Notes under the pieces: model-generated
The model's input: only the letters and a program-made list of their open reading frames with translations
Databases searched by the model: none
What the model was told of the DNA's origin: nothing
Assembly: GCA_035353395.1 (NCBI GenBank)
Contig: DAOPZL010000025.1
Span: forward strand, 1 to 38,499
Direction of reading: 5' to 3'
Origin: UBA1801 sp035353395
GTDB lineage: Bacteria; Acidobacteriota; Holophagae; Holophagales; Holophagaceae
DNA length: 38,499 nucleotides
Translations under genes and position numbers: made by a program
Shown: positions 25,107 through 32,862 of the stretch, piece by piece
Numbering within the stretch: the stretch's first letter is position 1
Layout of the letters: each line of letters opens with the position of its first letter

Positions 25107-25308
25107 CCATGTCCAGCTTTTCTCCAGGGTCGCGCCGGCCTCCCCTCCCCCCCCTCCTGTTGTGAATGAGAAAAATGGGATCTGCCGATAGGATGGAGAC
25201 CTGCCCCGTGCGATTTTCGATTGCCATGAGGAACCGGGGGCGGAAAACTGGCGTGTTGATGCATTCGTGACTTTTGTGTTGGAAACTGCTCGTACAAGGA
25301 GATAGATC

Positions 25309-27348
25309 GTGTCGAAGACTCCATCTGCCCCTCGCGTTGCGGCCCTCGTGGGTCCCTACACGGCCGGGAAGACATCCTTGCTGGAAAGCCTCCTGTTCAC
25401 CACCAAGGCGATTCCCCGCAAAGGCACCGTGAAGGAAGGAAACACCGTCGGTGATCCCTCCCCCGAGGCCAAGGCCCGCCAGATGAGCCTGGAAGCCTGC
25501 GCCGCCTGCACGTCCTTCCTTGGTGAGACCTGGTCCTTCCTGGACTGCCCCGGCTCCGTCGAGTTCTTCCAGGACACCATGAACGCGCTCATGGTCGTGG
25601 ACGCCGCCATCGTCGTGAGCGAGGCGGATCCCAACCGCGCCATCATGGCCTCCACCATCCTCAAGTTCCTGGACGACCGCAAGATCCCGCACGTCCTGTT
25701 CCTCAACAAGGCCGACCTGATCACGGACGTCACCAAGGTGCGGGAGACGATCTCCGCCCTCCAGACCTACTCCGAACGTCCCCTGGTCCTACGCCACCTG
25801 CCCATCATGGAGGGCGGCGTCATCGGCGGCTTCGTGGACCTCATCAGCGAGCGCGCCTACAAGTTCAACCCGGGCCACGAGGACACCCGCATCGACATCC
25901 CCGAGGACATGAAGGACGAGGTGAGCCTGGCCCGCCAGGAGACCCTGGAGACCATCTGCAACCTGGACGACCGCCTCATGGAGGAACTCCTCGAAGAGAA
26001 GATCCCCTCCCTGGAGGAGATCTACGCCGTGCTCACCAAGGGCTTCCAGGAGGACCAGATCGTGCCCGTCCTGCTGGGCTCCGCGGACAAGGACGGCGGC
26101 GTCCTGCGGCTCATGAAGATCCTCCGCCACGAGGCCGCCGAACCCACCTACACGGCCCAGCGCCTCGGCATCCCCCTGGACGGCAACGATACGCTGGCCC
26201 AGGTGTTCAAGACCTCCCAGGCCCAGCATCTCGGCAAGCAGTCCTGGGCACGCGTCTGGCGGGGCGAGATCAACGAGGGCCATTCCTACAACGGCATCCG
26301 CCCCAGCTCGCTCACGAAGCTCTTCGGCGGCAAGCAGGACAAGCTGGCGAAGGCCGTGGTCGGCGAGGTAGCCGCTCTGGGCCGCCTGGATCCCGTGAAG
26401 ACCGGCGACGTGATCGTGGAGAACGGCCAGGCTCCGAAGCTGCCCTGGGTGGACCCTCTCCAGCCCATGACCGCTTTCGCGCTGCACACCCTCAAGTCCG
26501 GCGACGAAGTGAAGCTTTCCACGGCCCTCGCCAAGCTCGTGGAGGAGGATCCCTCCTTCAGCCTCGAGCAGAACCAGGAAACCCAGGAGCGCGTGCTCTG
26601 GGGCCGCGGCGAGATCCACCTGCGGAACGCCGTGGAACGCCTGAAGACCAAGTACAACGTCGAGGTCAAGGCCGAGCAGCCGCAGGTGCCCTACCGCGAA
26701 ACCATCAAGAAGGGCTGCGAGGTCCACGGCCGCCACAAGCGGCAGACCGGCGGCCACGGCCAGTTCGGCGACGTCTGGTTCCGCATCAAGCCCCTGCAGC
26801 GCGGCGAAGGCGTCAAGTTCACGGAGGAGATCGTGGGCGGCGTCGTGCCCCGCAACTTCATTCCCGCGGTGGAGGACGGCGTCATCGACTACTGCAAGCA
26901 GGGCCCCCTGGGCTTCCCGGTGGTCGACCTCTCCGTCTGCCTCTACTTCGGCAGCTACCACGACGTGGACTCCTCGGAAATGGCCTTCAAGACCGCCGCC
27001 CGCATCGGCATGCAGGAAGGCCTGGTCCAGTGCAACCCTGTCCTCCTGGAGCCCATCCTGGAGATCCAGATCTCCGTGCCCAGCGAGCACACCGCCAAGG
27101 CCCAGCGCATGATCACGGGACACCGGGGCGGCCAGATCCTCGGCTTCGACGCCAAGCCTGGCTGGCCCGGCTGGGACGTTGTGAACGCCTACCTGCCCCA
27201 GAGCGAGATGCAGAACGTCATCGTGGAGCTCCGCAGCCAGACCATGGGCGTCGGCTCCTTCACGTGGGCGTTCCACCACCTCCAGGAACTGGAAGGCCGC
27301 GACGCCGACAAGGTGGTCGAAGCGCGGAAGAAGGCCCTCGAAGCCTGA
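25309..27348 (+). CDS. EF-G-like translational GTPase paralogue (FusA2 type)
   Basis: A 679-aa protein with the five-domain layout of elongation factor G. The P-loop is GPYTAGKTS (15-23) instead of the usual AHIDHGKTT. Switch II reads DCPGS (79-83), so the catalytic His of the normal DTPGH is a serine. NKAD (G4) is normal. Domain IV keeps GGHGQFGDVW and the C-terminal part GFDAKPGWPGWDVVNAYLP. These changes are known in a group of EF-G-like paralogues whose role differs from canonical translocation and is unclear. The GTG start at 25309 has AAGGAG upstream. It is not the main EF-G, which should be elsewhere. Confidence 0.9.
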   Translation: MSKTPSAPRVAALVGPYTAGKTSLLESLLFTTKAIPRKGTVKEGNTVGDPSPEAKARQMSLEACAACTSFLGETWSFLDCPGSVEFFQDTMNALMVVDAAIVVSEADPNRAIMASTILKFLDDRKIPHVLFLNKADLITDVTKVRETISALQTYSERPLVLRHLPIMEGGVIGGFVDLISERAYKFNPGHEDTRIDIPEDMKDEVSLARQETLETICNLDDRLMEELLEEKIPSLEEIYAVLTKGFQEDQIVPVLLGSADKDGGVLRLMKILRHEAAEPTYTAQRLGIPLDGNDTLAQVFKTSQAQHLGKQSWARVWRGEINEGHSYNGIRPSSLTKLFGGKQDKLAKAVVGEVAALGRLDPVKTGDVIVENGQAPKLPWVDPLQPMTAFALHTLKSGDEVKLSTALAKLVEEDPSFSLEQNQETQERVLWGRGEIHLRNAVERLKTKYNVEVKAEQPQVPYRETIKKGCEVHGRHKRQTGGHGQFGDVWFRIKPLQRGEGVKFTEEIVGGVVPRNFIPAVEDGVIDYCKQGPLGFPVVDLSVCLYFGSYHDVDSSEMAFKTAARIGMQEGLVQCNPVLLEPILEIQISVPSEHTAKAQRMITGHRGGQILGFDAKPGWPGWDVVNAYLPQSEMQNVIVELRSQTMGVGSFTWAFHHLQELEGRDADKVVEARKKALEA

Positions 27349-27372
27349 GGTTCCCTGCGCGACGTTGAAGGA

Positions 27373-27404
27373 GGAAAGGGGGGCGCCTGCCCCCCTTTCC
27401 GTTT
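27373..27404 (+). terminator. Terminator downstream of the EF-G-like gene
   Basis: GGAAAGGGGGGC and its exact complement form a 12-bp stem with loop GCCT (27373-27400), followed by GTTT. It lies 24 bp after the stop and before the cinA start. Confidence 0.8.
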
Positions 27405-27443
27405 CCAGACCCCGAGCCGCTACCCTGGGGATACGGAGGTACC

Positions 27444-28682
27444 GTGCGCATCGAATTCATCGCCATCGGGACGGAACTGCTCACCACCGCCCGGCTGGAC
27501 ACCAACTCCGTCTGGCTCGCCCAGCGGCTGGCCTCCCTGGGCCTGGGCTTCCACAGGAAGACTGTCGTGGGGGATGGACGGGAAGAGATGGCCGCGATCT
27601 TCCGGGAGGCCCTGGACCGTTCCGATTTCATCGTCTGCACGGGAGGCCTCGGCCCGACCTTCGACGATCTCACCAAGGAGATCTGGACCGAGGTGCTGGA
27701 GGACGAACTGGTCGAAGACCCGTCGATCCGCCGCGAGATCGAGGGCTTCTACGTCGACCGGAAGCTCCCCATGCCCAGCACCAACCTCAAGCAGGCCCTG
27801 GTGCCCGCGGGCGGCCAAGCCCTCCACAACCCCATGGGCACCGCCCCGGGGATCCTGTGGGAGGATCCGAAAGGCCGCGAAGGCACACGCATCGTGCTGC
27901 TGCCGGGCGTTCCCCGGGAGATGAAGCACCTGTGGGAGACGGCGGTGGAACCCCGCCTCCGCCCCCTGGCGGGCCCCACGGTCCATACCCTCCGGATGCT
28001 GGTCGGCTCGGCCGGCGAGAGCACCCTGGACATGCGGACGACGCCCCTGCGGGAGAAGCACGGCCATCTGGACTGGACCATCCTGGCCAGCCTGGGCGCC
28101 GTGGAACTGGTGGCCCGGAGCACGAACCCCGCGGACCTGGAGGCCGCCCGGAAGGACTTCGAGCAGGAGCTCGGGATCGACCTGGCCTGCGTGGGGGAGG
28201 CTTCCCTGGAGGAGAGGGTCCTGGAGCTCCTGCGCGGACGGGGGGAAACCCTCGCCGTGGCCGAGAGCGTGACCGGCGGGTGCATCCAGGCCCGGCTGAC
28301 GGCCATCCCCGGTTCCAGCGAGGCGTTCCTGGGCGGCGCGGTGGTCTACTCAGCCGGGGCCAAGGCGCGCCTGACCGACGTGGATCCCGCCATGATCAGG
28401 AGCCACGGGACGGTTTCGGAACCGGTGACCCGGGCCCTGGCCGAAGGCATCGCGCGCAGGCTGGGAGCCACCTGGGGACTGGCCACGACGGGCAACGCGG
28501 GCCCTTCCGAGGACAAGGACGGACCCGCCCCCGTGGGCACCTGTTTCATGGCCGTCGCCGGCCCCGGAGGGACGTCCTCGCAGGCCAGGTCCTTCCCGGG
28601 AAACCGCGGCGACCTCCAGGCCAGGACCGCCACCTGGGCCCTGGACTTCCTGCGGCGGCGGATCCAGGCCCAGGGAAACTGA
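27444..28682 (+). CDS. cinA: CinA-family protein (MoCF-like domain plus NMN amidohydrolase domain)
   Basis: A 412-aa two-domain protein of normal length. The N-terminal MoCF-like domain shows GTELLT (9-14) and CTGGLGPTFDDLTKE. The C-terminal CinA/PncC domain shows AESVTGGCIQARL, VVYSAGAKARL and ATTGNAGPSEDKDG, the last matching the ATTG(I/N)AGP signature. PncC-type domains deamidate nicotinamide mononucleotide, recycling pyridine nucleotides. The GTG start at 27444 is preceded by GGAGG. No competence genes are nearby, so the old competence name should not be read as function. Confidence 0.93.
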   Translation: MRIEFIAIGTELLTTARLDTNSVWLAQRLASLGLGFHRKTVVGDGREEMAAIFREALDRSDFIVCTGGLGPTFDDLTKEIWTEVLEDELVEDPSIRREIEGFYVDRKLPMPSTNLKQALVPAGGQALHNPMGTAPGILWEDPKGREGTRIVLLPGVPREMKHLWETAVEPRLRPLAGPTVHTLRMLVGSAGESTLDMRTTPLREKHGHLDWTILASLGAVELVARSTNPADLEAARKDFEQELGIDLACVGEASLEERVLELLRGRGETLAVAESVTGGCIQARLTAIPGSSEAFLGGAVVYSAGAKARLTDVDPAMIRSHGTVSEPVTRALAEGIARRLGATWGLATTGNAGPSEDKDGPAPVGTCFMAVAGPGGTSSQARSFPGNRGDLQARTATWALDFLRRRIQAQGN

Positions 28683-28733
28683 CTCTCCGCCGGCGAAGTT
28701 GCCGGGGAGATCGCGTCGAGCCGGGCTATGAGA

Positions 28734-28739
28734 TAAAAT
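28734..28739 (+). promoter_or_regulatory. Candidate -10 of plsY giving a leaderless message
   Basis: TAAAAT (five of six consensus positions) ends exactly six bases before the plsY ATG and no ribosome site is visible upstream, so the transcript may begin at the start codon. No good -35 is seen. Confidence 0.4.
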
Positions 28740-28745
28740 TGATCC

Positions 28746-29405
28746 ATGATCCAGCCTGCCCACACCCACTTCCTGCTCTGGTGTCTCGCAGCCTTCCTTT
28801 CGGGCTCGATTCCCTTCGGGCTCATCCTCGTCAGGCTGGCGGGCAAGGGGGATGTCCGCAAATCGGGCTCCGGCAACATCGGCGCCACCAACGTGATGCG
28901 GGCCGGCGGCAAGGGCCTGGGGATCGCCACCCTGCTGCTGGACGCCGCCAAGGGCTTCGCGCCGGTCGCCGTGGCGGGAGGCTTCGGTCTGCCGGCGCAC
29001 CTGCTGGCCTTCGTGGCCCTGTCGGCCGTGCTGGGACACATGTTCACGCCCTGGCTCAAGTTCAAGGGCGGCAAGGGCGTGGCGACGGCCATGGGCGTCG
29101 TGCTTGCCTATCATCCATTGATGGTCGTCCCCAGCCTGGCGCTCTTCGTGCTGCTGGTGGCCATCTTCCGCTACGTGAGCCTGGGCAGCGTCATGGCGGC
29201 CCTCGCCCTCATCCCGTCGGCGGCGGGGGTCTTCGGCCCCTGGTTCTGCCTCCACGCGGGCGAGCCCTACGAAAGCTGGCCCCTCGTCGCGTGGACGACC
29301 CTCGCGTTCCTGGTCATCGAAAGACACAAGGCCAACATCAAGCGTTTGATCCAAGGCACGGAATCCAAGCTTGGGAGCGGCAAGAAGGAGTCCAAGCATG
29401 CCTGA
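28746..29405 (+). CDS. plsY: Glycerol-3-phosphate acyltransferase PlsY
   Basis: A 219-aa multi-pass membrane enzyme that acylates glycerol-3-phosphate from acyl-phosphate, the first step of phospholipid synthesis. It shows the three family motifs: GSIPFG with GSGNIGATNV (about 42-51), KFKGGKGVAT and RHKANIKRL near the C-terminus. About five hydrophobic segments are present. It overlaps gpsA by eight bases (ATGCCTGA), so its substrate-producing enzyme is co-translated. An SD is lacking upstream of the ATG (see promoter entry). Confidence 0.94.
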   Translation: MIQPAHTHFLLWCLAAFLSGSIPFGLILVRLAGKGDVRKSGSGNIGATNVMRAGGKGLGIATLLLDAAKGFAPVAVAGGFGLPAHLLAFVALSAVLGHMFTPWLKFKGGKGVATAMGVVLAYHPLMVVPSLALFVLLVAIFRYVSLGSVMAALALIPSAAGVFGPWFCLHAGEPYESWPLVAWTTLAFLVIERHKANIKRLIQGTESKLGSGKKESKHA

Positions 29406-30399
29406 TCGTCCGGATGTCGCAATCTTCGGAGCCGGGGCCTGGGGCACGGCCCTGTCCACGGCGTGGGGCCGCGAAGGCGCCCGGGTGGCGCTGTGGGGCA
29501 TCCCCGCCGAGGCGATGGAGAGCCTGGCTGCGACCCGCCGCCATCCAAGGCTTCCGGGCGCGGAACTGCCGCCCAGCGTGAAGCCGGTCACCCAGGTCTC
29601 GGAACTGTTCGAGGCCCCCATCTGGGTGAGCGCCCTGCCGACCCAGGTGACCCCGGAAGTCTGGGCCGGCCTGGCGGCCAGGACCAGCCGGCGGCCCGAG
29701 CTGCTGTTCCACGTCAGCAAGGGCATCCTGCTCAAGACCCACCAGCGCCTTTCCGAGATCCTCGAGCCCCTGCTGAAGATCCCGGTGGGCGTGCTGTCCG
29801 GGCCCACGTTCTCGGACGAAGTGGCACGCGATCTCCCGGCCGCCCTGGTGATGGCGCTCCCCGAGACCATCGGGGAGGAACGCGCCAAGCAGCTCCAGAC
29901 GATGCTCGCCACGCCCAGGCTCAGGGTCTACCTCAGCCGGGACGTCCCGGGCGTGGAGCTCTGCGGCGCCTTCAAGAACATCCTGGCCATCGCCGCCGGC
30001 CTGGTGGAATCCCTGGGATTCGGGAACAACGCCAGGGCCGCCCTGCTGACGCGGGGCCTGGTGGAGATGTCGCGGCTCGTCGAGAAGCTCGGGGGACGGC
30101 CGGAAACCGTCGTGGGCCTCGCGGGCATGGGGGACCTCTTCCTGACGGCCACCGGGCCCCAGAGCCGCAACCGGAGGTTCGGCGCCCTCGTGGGGGCCGG
30201 GATGAGCCTCGCGGACGCCACCGCCTCCATGGGCGAGCAGGTCGTGGAAGGCGTTCCGACGACGGACGCCGCCCTGGCCCTGGCGGAGAGCGTCGGCGTG
30301 GAACTCCCGATCACCACGGTCATCTCCAATCTCCTCCAGGGGGAAGATCCCCAGGAGGCCGTCGACCAGCTCATGGGGCGCGCCCTGAAATCCGAGTGA
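29398..30399 (+). CDS. gpsA: Glycerol-3-phosphate dehydrogenase [NAD(P)+]
   Basis: A 333-aa cytosolic enzyme making sn-glycerol-3-phosphate from dihydroxyacetone phosphate. The Rossmann motif is GAGAWGTALS (11-20); catalytic Lys193 lies in GAFKNILAIAAG; GNNARAALLTRGL is the substrate-binding signature. The ATG at 29398 (AAGGAG upstream) is chosen; it lies within the end of plsY in an eight-base overlap, and the two enzymes act in sequence. Confidence 0.96.
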   Translation: MPDRPDVAIFGAGAWGTALSTAWGREGARVALWGIPAEAMESLAATRRHPRLPGAELPPSVKPVTQVSELFEAPIWVSALPTQVTPEVWAGLAARTSRRPELLFHVSKGILLKTHQRLSEILEPLLKIPVGVLSGPTFSDEVARDLPAALVMALPETIGEERAKQLQTMLATPRLRVYLSRDVPGVELCGAFKNILAIAAGLVESLGFGNNARAALLTRGLVEMSRLVEKLGGRPETVVGLAGMGDLFLTATGPQSRNRRFGALVGAGMSLADATASMGEQVVEGVPTTDAALALAESVGVELPITTVISNLLQGEDPQEAVDQLMGRALKSE

Positions 30400-30472
30400 T
30401 CTCGGCCTTGTGCGCCCACAGGCTAGGGACGAAACTGACGTCTGGAATCAGGTGGATCTCCAGGAGGAGTCC

Positions 30473-30928
30473 ATGGACGTCAGCGCTTCCGCCTTCCCCA
30501 GGGATGGGGCCATCCCCAGGATGTTCACGGCCGACGGAGCCGATGTCTCCCCGGCCCTGAGCTGGACGGGCGTTCCCCCGGGCACCCAGGAACTCGCGGT
30601 GATCCTGGACGATCCCGACGCGCCCGCAGGACTCTGGACCCACTGGACGCTCTACGGTCTGCCCGCCGCCACCCCCGCGCTCGAGGAGAACCTCCCGAAG
30701 GTGCCCACCCTGCCCAGCGGCGCGCACCAGGGACGGAACACCTGGGGGCGCCTCGGCTACAACGGCCCCGCCCCGCCCCCCGGCAGGCCCCACAGATACT
30801 TCTTCAGGGTGTTCGCGCTTTCCGCCCCCCTGGGACTCCCCGCGGGAGCCACCCGGGAGGCCCTGAACCGCGCGCTCAAGGGGAAGATCCTCGAGGAAGG
30901 TTCCCTCATGGCCAGGTACGGACGCTGA
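30473..30928 (+). CDS. YbhB/YbcL-family PEBP-like protein
   Basis: A 151-aa protein of the phosphatidylethanolamine-binding protein family, bacterial Raf-kinase-inhibitor-like type. DPDAP (47-51), THW (56-58), YNGPAPP (96-102) and HRYFFRVFAL (107-116) are the ligand-pocket motifs. Bacterial members have no firmly known role. The ATG at 30473 has AGGAGG upstream; a longer frame from 30410 ignores that site. 32 bp precedes the pentapeptide-repeat gene. Confidence 0.9.
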   Translation: MDVSASAFPRDGAIPRMFTADGADVSPALSWTGVPPGTQELAVILDDPDAPAGLWTHWTLYGLPAATPALEENLPKVPTLPSGAHQGRNTWGRLGYNGPAPPPGRPHRYFFRVFALSAPLGLPAGATREALNRALKGKILEEGSLMARYGR

Positions 30929-30960
30929 AGGTCGATCGCCCCGCAATCCCAGGAGCAGAC

Positions 30961-31464
30961 ATGGCCGAACTCACCCGCGAAGACTTCATCATCTACCTCA
31001 AGGAAGGCCGGAGCATGATGGAGCTGGATTATTCCAACCTGGACCTGCGCGGTCTCGACCTCCAGGACGTGCGTTTCGACGGGAGCAACTTCACGGGCAC
31101 CAAGCTCTCGGGCAACAACATGGGCGGGACCGGCTTCCGCCAGTGCGTGCTCGACGAGGCCGACCTGGCCGAGGCCCTCCTGATCCACGCGGACTTCCGG
31201 GGGGCCAAGCTCCACCGGGCGAACCTGTCGGACGCCAAGTGCAAGGAGGCCGTGTTCACCGACGCGGACCTGGACCGGGCGGACCTCACCCGGGCGGACC
31301 TCTACAGGGCCACCCTGATGAATGCGGACCTGCGGGACGCGAAACTGTTCGGGACGACCCTGAACAGGGCGATCTGCATCAACGCGGATTTCACGGGTGC
31401 CGAGATGCACGGCGCCAAGTTCGAAGGAACGGTCCTGCAGGGCGCGAAAGGCCTCGCCCCCTGA
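30961..31464 (+). CDS. Pentapeptide-repeat protein
   Basis: A 167-aa protein. From about residue 20 it consists of tandem A(D/N)LXX-type repeats, for example ADLAE, ADFRG, ANLSD, ADLDR, ADLTR, ADLYR and ADLRD, which fold as a right-handed quadrilateral beta-helix. Some relatives mimic DNA and protect gyrase, but most have no known role, and none can be assigned here. No signal peptide is seen. The start ATG has AGGAG upstream. The stop is 2 bp from the stop of the convergent secreted-protein gene. Confidence 0.88.
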   Translation: MAELTREDFIIYLKEGRSMMELDYSNLDLRGLDLQDVRFDGSNFTGTKLSGNNMGGTGFRQCVLDEADLAEALLIHADFRGAKLHRANLSDAKCKEAVFTDADLDRADLTRADLYRATLMNADLRDAKLFGTTLNRAICINADFTGAEMHGAKFEGTVLQGAKGLAP

Positions 31465-31466
31465 AG

Positions 31467-32585
31467 TCACCGGCCGTCCCACCCCGCCAGCCTCGCCCAC
31501 AGCCACCAGGCGGCCCGCCCCTTCATGACGCAGTTGAGGGGCCTGCTGTGGGCACAGCAGCTCCCGCAGACGGTGCCGGCGAGCTGCGAGAGTTCGTGGG
31601 CCGGATGGGACGCGACCCACTCGTCGGCCCAGTTGCCTCCGGAATAGCCGCATCCGTCGTCGCCGGAAAGCGCCACGAAGCTGACCGAGCCGCTGGGGTC
31701 GTAGCTTTCGATGTCCGCGAAGTCGAAGAGGTTCCTGCCGTTCGCCCGGCAGTAGGCACGGATCTGTTCGTTCCGCAGGTTGAGGTTCCCGCTGCTTCCG
31801 GTGCCGTCCAGATGTCCGGTCATGTAGACGAATTTCACGGCCGGGAAATCGCGCTCCAACTGGGTCATGAGCGAGAGGTAGGTGGCGATGTCGGCCTGCG
31901 TGGCCCAGGAGACCTCGCCGCACCACGACCAGACGATGACGTTCACGTCCGAGTTGGCCGGATTTCCAAGGTAGGTCCGGGTGGAGGTCGCCCAGGAGGT
32001 GAAATCCGGATTGCCCAGGTCGGTTCCCCAAGGTTCGGCCAGATCGAGCGCCCCGCCGGTACCGCCGTCGTTGAACGCGTACTGGCTGTCTGCGGCGGCC
32101 AGGGCGGACATGCCCGTGGCGAGCTGGCTTCCGTGGCTGGTGTGACCGTAGGCGATCTTCAGGGTCCTCCGGGCCGCCGAAACCCAGTCGGTCGGAGGCC
32201 GGACGAGCACGACGGCGTGGTCGGCGGACACGGCCCCGCCGGACGCGTCCAGGGCCACGGTCACCTGGTCCGAAGCCGCGCCGTACTCGTTCGTCGCCGT
32301 GAGCGTGTAGGTCGTCCCCGGATCGGCCGTGGCGGACCTGGAAGCCGCCCCCGTCACGTCGATCCCGCCCGGATCGAGCCGGAGCGCCGTCGCCCCGGAA
32401 ACGGTCCAGCTGAAGGTGACCGTCCGGGAGGACACGATCGCGCCCGGGGAAACCGTGAAGCTGGCGATCACCGGAGCCCGTGAATCAGGGACCGAGCCGC
32501 CGCCTCCCCCGCTCCCGCAGTCGGTGGAAAGCGCCAGCAGGCCGGCAACGGCGATCGTCCAGAGCAGCTTCAGCAAGGTGCGCAC
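31467..32585 (-). CDS. Exported Ig-like domain protein of unknown function
   Basis: A 372-aa protein. The N-terminus has a hydrophobic signal (LLKLLWTIAVAGLLALSTDC) followed by a glycine/serine run, like a lipoprotein, but the residues before the cysteine (STD-C) do not fit the usual lipobox. Residues about 40-115 look like an Ig/PKD-type beta domain (SFTVSPGAIVSSRTVTFSWTV). The C-terminal 240 residues show YGHTSHGSQL, WSWCGEVSW and VYMTGHLDGTG, seen in some exported proteins of unknown function; a hydrolase fold is possible but not shown. GTG at 32585 is preferred because of the GGAG upstream and the signal peptide; a longer open frame to 32750 runs across a terminator hairpin. It converges with the pentapeptide gene. 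Confidence 0.75.
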   Translation of the reverse strand: MRTLLKLLWTIAVAGLLALSTDCGSGGGGGSVPDSRAPVIASFTVSPGAIVSSRTVTFSWTVSGATALRLDPGGIDVTGAASRSATADPGTTYTLTATNEYGAASDQVTVALDASGGAVSADHAVVLVRPPTDWVSAARRTLKIAYGHTSHGSQLATGMSALAAADSQYAFNDGGTGGALDLAEPWGTDLGNPDFTSWATSTRTYLGNPANSDVNVIVWSWCGEVSWATQADIATYLSLMTQLERDFPAVKFVYMTGHLDGTGSSGNLNLRNEQIRAYCRANGRNLFDFADIESYDPSGSVSFVALSGDDGCGYSGGNWADEWVASHPAHELSQLAGTVCGSCCAHSRPLNCVMKGRAAWWLWARLAGWDGR

Positions 32586-32630
32586 CGGTTCTCCTGAACA
32601 GGGAAACGGATCGGATCGAGCCTGCCGGGA

Positions 32631-32681
32631 TACAAAAGAAAAGCGGCGACGGCGTAGGAGGAGGGGAACGCCGTCACCGCT
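32631..32681 (-). terminator. Terminator downstream of the MocR-type gene
   Basis: On the minus strand AGCGGTGACGGCGT (32681-32668) pairs with 32655-32642 except one mismatch, and the stem is followed by TTTTCTTTT. It separates the regulator gene from the exported protein gene, 46 bp upstream of the latter's GTG. Confidence 0.8.
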
Positions 32682-32822
32682 GTCCATGGAGTCCGAGGGG
32701 AGGGTCAGGCCCATGGAGAAGATCGATAAGGCATGTAGGAGGCACACCACGATCCCTGAGCACCCCGGCCAGCTTTCACCGCCGGAATGATCTAAGCATC
32801 GGGTTCCCCGCGGGGACGAGAT

Positions 32823-32857
32823 AGGTACAGATCCACATTTCCCGCAAGGTACAGATC
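32823..32857. repeat. Direct repeat AGGTACAGATC, candidate MocR-type operator
   Basis: The 11-mer AGGTACAGATC occurs at 32823-32833 and 32847-32857, start to start 24 bp, just after the regulator gene's stop. Direct repeats spaced by about two helical turns are how MocR-type dimers bind. The place (3' of the regulator gene) is unusual for an operator, so this is a candidate only. A 12-bp palindrome TCCCCGCGGGGA (32805-32816) is adjacent. Confidence 0.35.
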
Positions 32858-32862
32858 GGCGC

